Made by a program: the position numbers and the translations under genes. Of a stretch of DNA of 64,000 nt, positions 58,623 to 64,000 are shown in pieces (positions within the stretch are counted from its first letter, which is position 1; each line of letters begins with the position of its first letter). The notes beneath the pieces were generated by a model. The model searched no databases. It was given only the letters and a program-made list of their open reading frames with translations, and was not told the DNA's origin. The stretch is from positions 1,116,001 to 1,180,000 of the forward strand of contig NZ_AP028032.1 in NCBI RefSeq assembly GCF_030296935.1. Direction: 5' to 3'. The stretch comes from Coprobacter fastidiosus. GTDB taxonomy: Bacteria > Bacteroidota > Bacteroidia > Bacteroidales > Coprobacteraceae.

Positions 58623-59330
58623 TTAAAATCCGTCGGCAACTAAACGAATATCTTGTCGAGAACCTCCGAACTCGAATGTTATCCAATATCTCTTACCGGA
58701 AATTTTATTTAAAACGGTCCTCTCGGCAATCAGAGAACGATCCGGTTGTCCGGCTTCACGAATCACCACCAAACCGTCTTCCAATATTTCCCCTTCTTCT
58801 ACAAAATCACCGGAAACGCTTATCCGAAAAAAAGTCGCATCATCCCCTAACGGAGCATAGTCCCAAACAATCGACCGACTCTTTGCCAGCCCCAATGCAT
58901 CAAAACCTTTCTCTCTCGAGAAAGAATATCCCTCTTCTTTTTCAGGATATACAATATCATTCTTCCACCCTTCGATACGGACATCCGTATCCTTATAAAA
59001 ATCCCCGGAGACGGTCACAGGACATGAGACAGTATATTCTCCGGAAGTTACTGTCAAAGTACCCTTACCGGCCTGTATCCCCTTGACTCGAATTACATTC
59101 CCCGAGACTCCGGCACTTGCAATATTTTCGGGTGCTATAGAAGCTGTAAAACTCTCTACTCCGGAAACTGTCACCACGACAGCCTCTCCCTCTTCTACAA
59201 TAATCTCAGAAACATCGAGCTGTATTTTGGGCGCATCATTTTTATTTTCATCCTTACACGAAACAAAAAGGATAGAAAACAAAAATAAAGCCACTACCCC
59301 CATATAGTTTATATTGCATATTTTCATCAT
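58623..59330 (-). CDS. Small lipoprotein with Ig-like domain, function unknown
   Basis: A 235-residue predicted lipoprotein. I do not recognise a function. The signal peptide ends in the lipobox 'LFVSC', followed by a polar linker ('KDENKNDAP'). Residues ~35-105 look like a bacterial Ig-like repeat ('VEEGEAVVVTVSGVESFTAS', 'IQAGKGTLTVTSGEYTVSC'). The rest is beta-rich. I chose the ATG at 59330 (59327 is equally possible), because the in-frame start at 59357 overlaps the endonuclease gene and adds polar residues before the signal peptide. It lies 13 bases after the endonuclease stop and ends the cluster, so it is likely an accessory of the nuclease. Confidence 0.75.
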   Translation of the reverse strand: MMKICNINYMGVVALFLFSILFVSCKDENKNDAPKIQLDVSEIIVEEGEAVVVTVSGVESFTASIAPENIASAGVSGNVIRVKGIQAGKGTLTVTSGEYTVSCPVTVSGDFYKDTDVRIEGWKNDIVYPEKEEGYSFSREKGFDALGLAKSRSIVWDYAPLGDDATFFRISVSGDFVEEGEILEDGLVVIREAGQPDRSLIAERTVLNKISGKRYWITFEFGGSRQDIRLVADGF

Positions 59331-59343
59331 TACCAGTTTTTTA

Positions 59344-60717
59344 TCATTTAACGACAACTTGTACCGACCCGCAACCGGATGAAGACTTCCATTTCAGTGT
59401 ATGTGTACCCTTACCGGCTTTTCCCGGAGTAAAGACATTCGCACTCACCCCATCGCCTTCCCATGTACAACCGGGAAGCGTTTCACTCAATTTCAAGGCG
59501 ACTCCCGAATCGTTCAAAGAATATTCCTTTTTCAACCCCACAGGAACAATCCGCCTTATCGTCTGAGGAACAGATACTCCCCGTAATTCAACAGCGACCG
59601 AAGCGATATTATCGGCAGCCAACGTAAGCGTTGCCTTATGCAATCCGGCTGAAGAAGGCATATAAGTAGCGCCGACATCCGTCCCGGCATTCACTTCATC
59701 AGCCGAAAGTGACGATACGGCAAAAGAAAACATATTTTTATCGTCACCGTCAAGAATCAACGACACTGCCGATGCTATTTGTATTCCCTCAATTCTGAAT
59801 GACTTTTCGACAGACTCTCCGATAGTCGAATTCGGAAAGATAAAATAATCTCCGGTCTGCCAGTTTGTAATTCCCGCGCCCAAATAAAAAGCCTCGTCCG
59901 TCTTTGTTCCCCAGATATATTCGGCAAGATCAGGAAAATCTATAAACGGATTACGGTTATGCTGAAACTTATAAACACCGTCATTCCGATCTATCTCTTT
60001 CTGGCTGACAGGATCTTGACGGCTCCACTCCAGCAACAAGTTCCGGGCATAGTCGGTTAATGTAGGATAATCGTTTCTCTGGAACATTTTTGTTCCGAGA
60101 CTCACCCATGTATAGTCTTGATAACAGGTTACAAAATAAAAATACATTCGGGCAAAATCTCCCTTATATTCATCTGCCGGTTCAAATACAGATACAGCTT
60201 TACCACCGATATATCCGGTACCGACTTTCGTAACTCCGTTAGACCAAGATTCAGTATAGACCACCCCCAAAGGATAATTACTTTTCTGTTCATTCGCACC
60301 AGCATCGGCCGGAGTCAAGTGGTGTAAATCATACGACGCCTCATACTTAAAACGCGTAAACGGAGTCGTACCGTTATAATCTGCCGCATCCCCCCACCAA
60401 CTCTTCGGTACGGAGTGTTCGATATTCATATTTTTCGTCGCTCCCGTACTTCCCGATGTAAAGTAACGTACCGTATTGGAATACATGTCCCAAACTATCC
60501 CTCCCGGTTTGGCATCGCTATACCTGAATACTTTCCACGTCCCCGAAGCACCATATCCGATACGAGTGTGATCTTTGAGCAATAAATGAAAGGCAGTTTT
60601 CAGTTCCCGTTCTTTCTTTCCATTTAACGTCGCCGGGTAATATCCCTCCGGAATTTCAGCACGGATAAGACTGAAGATCGATAAGAATAAAAGAAATATC
60701 CGAAATTTTTTCAACAT
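59344..60717 (-). CDS. Secreted endonuclease I (EndA/NucM family)
   Basis: The 457-residue exported nuclease should cut DNA, and probably RNA, non-specifically outside the cytoplasm. A signal peptide (1-20, ending IRAE) is followed by the endonuclease I domain (~25-270). Active-site lines are 'NMNIEHSVPKSWWG' (N98, E100, H101), 'YDLHHLTPADAGANEQKSNY' (D130, H132, H133) and 'EPADEYKGDFARMYFY' (~179-194). The C-terminal half contains two beta-sandwich domains (~295-390 and ~400-457). There is no lipobox and no clear T9SS sorting domain. It follows a gene cluster for a TonB-dependent receptor and two DUF5689 lipoproteins but has its own promoter at 60753-60784. Confidence 0.9.
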   Translation of the reverse strand: MLKKFRIFLLFLSIFSLIRAEIPEGYYPATLNGKKERELKTAFHLLLKDHTRIGYGASGTWKVFRYSDAKPGGIVWDMYSNTVRYFTSGSTGATKNMNIEHSVPKSWWGDAADYNGTTPFTRFKYEASYDLHHLTPADAGANEQKSNYPLGVVYTESWSNGVTKVGTGYIGGKAVSVFEPADEYKGDFARMYFYFVTCYQDYTWVSLGTKMFQRNDYPTLTDYARNLLLEWSRQDPVSQKEIDRNDGVYKFQHNRNPFIDFPDLAEYIWGTKTDEAFYLGAGITNWQTGDYFIFPNSTIGESVEKSFRIEGIQIASAVSLILDGDDKNMFSFAVSSLSADEVNAGTDVGATYMPSSAGLHKATLTLAADNIASVAVELRGVSVPQTIRRIVPVGLKKEYSLNDSGVALKLSETLPGCTWEGDGVSANVFTPGKAGKGTHTLKWKSSSGCGSVQVVVK

Positions 60718-60752
60718 AGGTTTATGACTCCGAAATTAATTAATAAAGCGAG

Positions 60753-60784
60753 CAAATATACTGAAATAAAAAGAGCTGACCAAA
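60753..60784 (-). promoter_or_regulatory. Promoter of the endonuclease gene, -33 box inside a terminator loop
   Basis: On the minus strand, TTTG (60784-60781) and TATATTTG (60760-60753), 20 bases apart, match both halves of the Bacteroidota promoter. The -33 box lies in the loop of the terminator at 60769-60798. Transcription would start ~27 bases before the endonuclease ATG. Confidence 0.6.
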
Positions 60785-60798
60785 CGGCCAGCTCTTTT
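60769..60798 (-). terminator. Terminator after the DUF6359/DUF5689 lipoprotein gene
   Basis: A 10-bp perfect stem (60769-60778 with 60789-60798) reads into TTATTTCAG on the minus strand, 20 bases after the lipoprotein stop. It overlaps the promoter of the next gene. Confidence 0.75.
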
Positions 60799-60818
60799 AT
60801 TATCTTAAAATCCACGAT

Positions 60819-62027
60819 TTATTTTATATCATCAACATTACGAATATTTAATTGAGGTGTGTTATTATTAACACCAGCAATACCCGTAATTGTTTTTACT
60901 CCGGTAGGAACTGTTTCTGAATAAAATTTAGCATATCCAGAAACATAAGAATTTATCGTTGTTTCTCCATCTTTAATCGTATTCGTTGTTGCTTTTTTAT
61001 CAGCCCCAAACGTACCCGTATCAAGTTTAGGAATATATTCTCCCTGTACCGTAACCAAAGTTGACTGCCATTGATCAATGTTGGCTATTACTTCAGCAAC
61101 AGTCGTCTGACGAGGAGTTATCGTTCCCGTACCGACTTTCCGAATATTAACCAAAGGTACACCATTCAACTCCAATAATCCCTTATAATTTTCCAGCGAC
61201 AAATCTTTTACTCTGACTTCAATCTTATCTCCGAGATTGAATGAAGCATTTTCACTACAGAACACAACGATACCGCATGAGTTGTCTTCGGCTGCAACAT
61301 ACAACTGTTTCAAAGAAGAAATATTATTGTTTACAACATCTGAAATCACCACACCCACAAGTTTTTTATCTTCAGTGATGGTAATATCAGAACCTTGATG
61401 CATAGCTCGAATGTCAGCAATAGATATTTCAGGAACATTAAAATCCCCATCCGGATCTATTATAGCACCGAATTCTTCTCCACTCTCTACCAATGTCGCA
61501 TAAGAAGAGCTTTTCATCCCGGCCACACCAAAATATTTCTCAAGGTTTCCTTGTAAAATTACTTCTTTACCCAAAACTTTAGCCGCATTGCCTTCGGTAA
61601 TCAGATTCAAACCTGTACGCAAAGCACCGGGATTCAATTGTACAACAAGACAATTATTTACATTTTTTTCATCTGCAGTTGCTGCGATCAAAATATTCTG
61701 ACCTTCAGTCAGAGGTTCACCAGATACACTGGTTCCGCTAAACGGAGCCTCGAATTGAGCTTCTTCCAAATCTCCACTGGGAACTTGTCCTACAATAAAC
61801 CCTTTTACGAACTTATAATCGGTATCTTGATTTTCTTTTGCTGCGGCAACATTCCAAGGATCCGCATAAGTACCGCTACCCGAGGGAGTAGCAACGCCTC
61901 CTTCGTCCGAACCGCCACTGCCTTGTCCGCCATCATCGATCCAGTCATCATCATCGCTGTCACAAGATGTAAATCCCACCATCGAAACAGCAAGAAGCAT
62001 CCATACTAATTTTCTCATTGCTTTCAT
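60819..62027 (-). CDS. DUF6359/DUF5689-type lipoprotein
   Basis: A 402-residue predicted lipoprotein. The signal peptide ends in lipobox 'VGFTSC', followed by an Asp-rich then Gly/Ser-rich linker ('DSDDDDWIDDGG'), the type of acidic tail that directs lipoproteins to the cell surface in this phylum. Residues ~55-180 form one OB-like domain ('GTYADPWNVAAA', DUF6359-like). Residues ~190-400 resemble DUF5689, also OB-like ('ISIADIRAMHQGSDITITED'). OB folds often bind nucleic acids, which fits the neighbouring nuclease, but binding is not shown. I chose the ATG at 62027; an in-frame TTG further upstream is less likely. Confidence 0.85.
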   Translation of the reverse strand: MKAMRKLVWMLLAVSMVGFTSCDSDDDDWIDDGGQGSGGSDEGGVATPSGSGTYADPWNVAAAKENQDTDYKFVKGFIVGQVPSGDLEEAQFEAPFSGTSVSGEPLTEGQNILIAATADEKNVNNCLVVQLNPGALRTGLNLITEGNAAKVLGKEVILQGNLEKYFGVAGMKSSSYATLVESGEEFGAIIDPDGDFNVPEISIADIRAMHQGSDITITEDKKLVGVVISDVVNNNISSLKQLYVAAEDNSCGIVVFCSENASFNLGDKIEVRVKDLSLENYKGLLELNGVPLVNIRKVGTGTITPRQTTVAEVIANIDQWQSTLVTVQGEYIPKLDTGTFGADKKATTNTIKDGETTINSYVSGYAKFYSETVPTGVKTITGIAGVNNNTPQLNIRNVDDIK

Positions 62028-62080
62028 AGTTAAACTCAATTTAAATTATAATTATTGGTATATTTTATATTGTCTTATTT

Positions 62081-63334
62081 TTATTGAGGTCTTTCGCCTT
62101 CGGCATATTCACGAGGACCATTATAATATTCAAACCCTTCGAGATCATCCAAAGAACGAAGTGTCAATTGATATTTTCCTCCGTAATTATCATTTTTATC
62201 ATGAAACCATCCCAAAATAGCCGTTACAGTTCCCACACTTCCTTTTTTCGGAATAAACGTTTCGGCAAAATGGGCATATTCACTCGTTGAAATATATAAT
62301 GTTCCCGTATCGTCCGATACCTCTCGAGACATCGGATAACCGATATTGTATTTCTTACTCATATCATAGGTAGAAGGTGCAAAAACCGGACTCAACTGAT
62401 GGGCATTTACATTCCCGGTTTTCTCGATAGAGCGACGTAATGAAACAAATTCGGTCTTTAAATCAGCATCTCGATCATTCTTCCATGTAAATTCGACATT
62501 CTCAATTTTGATCAACCGTCCGTACCAAGTAGAATCCAACGCTGCAATTTCAGCCATTGTCAATACAGCTTCTTCCGGTACTGTCACTTTACTCTTATCA
62601 GGCCATCCGATACGTTGAAAATGGTCATATACCATAGCATAAGGAATACGTCCCGGTTCATAACGGGTCTTGTCATCATTCCGGAAAGAGTAAACTCCCA
62701 ATTGCGGCATTTCGGCATAACGTCCCATCATCAAACCGTTACATTTCACGGCAACCACTTGCCCTAACGGGAAAACACCGCTCAAACTTCCGGCATCTAT
62801 CGCTACTTTCAACGATTGACGAGTATTCAAATCTTCCAAAACAAAATATTTGTAAATATTAGAAGCAGTATCCGCAGAAATAATACGCCCCTTTATATAA
62901 ATATCTTGCGGACCTTCGATCGGATTCAGTGTAAAGAGATTCTTATAAGTCTCTCCTTCTTCCCGATAAATGGTAAATTTCTTACCTTTATATTCGATCG
63001 GCAATTTAAGACGCCCGTCAACATATTCCGCTCCAATAATCGGATATTCCACATCGCCCTGATTCACCGTATAATAAGCGTTTTTTATACTTCCTGTCGC
63101 TTCATCTATCGGAGCATGATAACGTAACGTATCGTCTTTACCGAACACATACAAGCTATCGATTCGGTCATACATTGCCACCAACTCGCCGATAGACATA
63201 TTTGCCGGCCAAACTCGAGGATCGTTTTCCGGTAAAACCGCCATTTCCTGCGTGATCTCATCATAATCATTCACACACGAAGTAAATGATACTGCCGCCA
63301 ATAATGCACAAACTATATATTTAATCTTTTTCAT
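62081..63334 (-). CDS. DUF5689-domain surface lipoprotein
   Basis: A 417-residue predicted lipoprotein with a clear signal peptide and lipobox 'VSFTSC' (Cys20). The body has the DUF5689 pattern: 'MSIGELVAMYDRIDSLYVFG', then 'IYIKGRIISADTASNIYKYF' and 'FVLEDLNTRQSLKVAIDAGS', typical of OB-like domains that follow TonB-dependent receptors. It starts 19 bases after the receptor's stop, so it is co-transcribed with it and may act like a SusD-type partner. Confidence 0.87.
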   Translation of the reverse strand: MKKIKYIVCALLAAVSFTSCVNDYDEITQEMAVLPENDPRVWPANMSIGELVAMYDRIDSLYVFGKDDTLRYHAPIDEATGSIKNAYYTVNQGDVEYPIIGAEYVDGRLKLPIEYKGKKFTIYREEGETYKNLFTLNPIEGPQDIYIKGRIISADTASNIYKYFVLEDLNTRQSLKVAIDAGSLSGVFPLGQVVAVKCNGLMMGRYAEMPQLGVYSFRNDDKTRYEPGRIPYAMVYDHFQRIGWPDKSKVTVPEEAVLTMAEIAALDSTWYGRLIKIENVEFTWKNDRDADLKTEFVSLRRSIEKTGNVNAHQLSPVFAPSTYDMSKKYNIGYPMSREVSDDTGTLYISTSEYAHFAETFIPKKGSVGTVTAILGWFHDKNDNYGGKYQLTLRSLDDLEGFEYYNGPREYAEGERPQ

Positions 63335-63353
63335 AACTATTCTTCGCTAAAAT

Positions 63354-64000
63354 TTAGAACTTGTACCCGAGATTTAAGAAACAGTTGAATCCCCATGCAT
63401 AATAGTATTTATTCGGATAACGATCTACCAACTGAATATCTTTGGTCTGACTCTTATTATTACGTGCTATACGTCCCTGCTGGTAACCGCCGGTAACCAT
63501 ATCTTTATTATTCAAGATATTACTAAAGCTCAAATTAATATTTAACGACTGCTTGCGATTATTCAGATAAAGAACTTTTCCGACCGAAGCATCTAACATA
63601 AATCCGCCTTTCAACTTTTCTTGTGTACCGAACATTTCTACCAAAGCCTTGTCTTGAGCATACTTGCCGCTTTTTCTCTCTTCAGCCGTATATGTTCCTT
63701 TCTTACGATAACCGCTGTATTGAATATCCTGTCCGGCTTCATCTTGATAAGTACCGCCGTAATAGTTCATTTCGGTAAAATGAGAAGGAGAGAAATCGAG
63801 ATAATTATTATCGAAATACGAAAGCGTTATATCGGCAAACCACATTTTCGGATGGAAATAATCCAAAGTTATACTGGCTGCTAATTGAGGCCCGTTATTT
63901 ACCTTCAAATCTTTGATATATACCCGTTCACGAATATCCGACTTTTTAGCGGCTTCAGCATTTACAGGCAATTCTCCGGTCAACAGATTCGCACCGTTCT
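63354..64000 (-). CDS. TonB-dependent receptor, C-terminal part (cut by window end)
   Basis: The last ~215 residues of an outer-membrane beta-barrel; the frame continues past the right edge. The alternating-strand pattern, lines such as 'KMWFADITLSYFDNNYLDFS', 'GGFMLDASVGKVLYLNNRKQ' and 'SLNINLSFSNILNNKDMVTG', and the terminal aromatic residue (LGYKF) are typical of TonB-dependent receptor barrels. It is the first visible gene of the minus-strand cluster leading to the DUF5689 lipoproteins and nuclease. The plug and any STN domain lie outside the window. Confidence 0.88.
   Translation of the reverse strand, partial: NGANLLTGELPVNAEAAKKSDIRERVYIKDLKVNNGPQLAASITLDYFHPKMWFADITLSYFDNNYLDFSPSHFTEMNYYGGTYQDEAGQDIQYSGYRKKGTYTAEERKSGKYAQDKALVEMFGTQEKLKGGFMLDASVGKVLYLNNRKQSLNINLSFSNILNNKDMVTGGYQQGRIARNNKSQTKDIQLVDRYPNKYYYAWGFNCFLNLGYKF

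Noticed and set aside
1-64000. tRNA, rRNA, CRISPR or insertion-sequence content
   Set aside because: I read the gaps for cloverleaf-like arms, evenly spaced direct repeats and transposase-like frames and saw none; short RNAs could still be missed without a covariance search.

Overview
The window looks like a chromosome segment of an AT-rich member of the Bacteroidales (Bacteroidota). The evidence is a SusC/SusD pair with a FecR-type anti-sigma factor, Bacteroidota promoter boxes (TAnnTTTG at -7), DUF5689 lipoproteins and TonB-dependent receptors. At least five secreted proteins end in a type IX secretion (T9SS) sorting domain. That argues for a T9SS-bearing family (Porphyromonadaceae, Tannerellaceae, Dysgonomonadaceae or Barnesiellaceae-like) rather than Bacteroides itself. 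The genus cannot be fixed from the sequence alone. I saw no rRNA, tRNA, CRISPR array, transposase or phage gene.

Bases 1-32,430 are a glycan-utilisation region. It opens with the C-terminus of a FecR anti-sigma factor, then a SusC-like receptor with a signalling (STN) domain, a SusD-like lipoprotein, a multi-domain GH85 endo-beta-N-acetylglucosaminidase, and a 1174-residue surface protein built only of non-catalytic modules. A bipartite sequence (TAAGTGTTTT, 13-14 bases, GTTTTATA) stands upstream of susC, the GH85 gene and the modular protein, and nowhere else that I found. It is probably the promoter of the ECF sigma factor controlled by the FecR. A convergent three-gene operon (13.9-19.1 kb) follows, encoding a HzsA-related di-haem protein, a beta-propeller/cytochrome c protein and a small beta-propeller. 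Divergent from it are a GH95 alpha-L-fucosidase and a pectinesterase-domain protein. Then come two tandem SGNH (sialate O-acetylesterase-like) esterases on the minus strand. Endoglycosidase, fucosidase and acetylesterases suggest fucosylated, acetylated N-glycans or glycoproteins. The pectinesterase leaves a plant source open.

Bases 32,700-57,540 are mostly housekeeping: mnmA, an RND efflux operon (adaptor, pump, TolC), pepD with a flippase-like membrane protein, rsmA, mgtE, hcp, a GT2 glycosyltransferase, a dihydrouridine synthase, grpE-dnaJ, ferritin, ispE, dnaB, mgsA, an M16-like protein lacking the zinc motif, kdsB and a long-form NfeD protease.

Bases 57,990-64,000 hold an ECF sigma factor with no adjacent anti-sigma gene, then a minus-strand cluster: a TonB-dependent receptor (cut by the window end), two DUF5689 lipoproteins, a secreted endonuclease I and a small lipoprotein. 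This looks like an extracellular nucleic-acid scavenging locus. Intergenic gaps contain clear hairpin terminators, two of them perfect palindromes shared by convergent genes.
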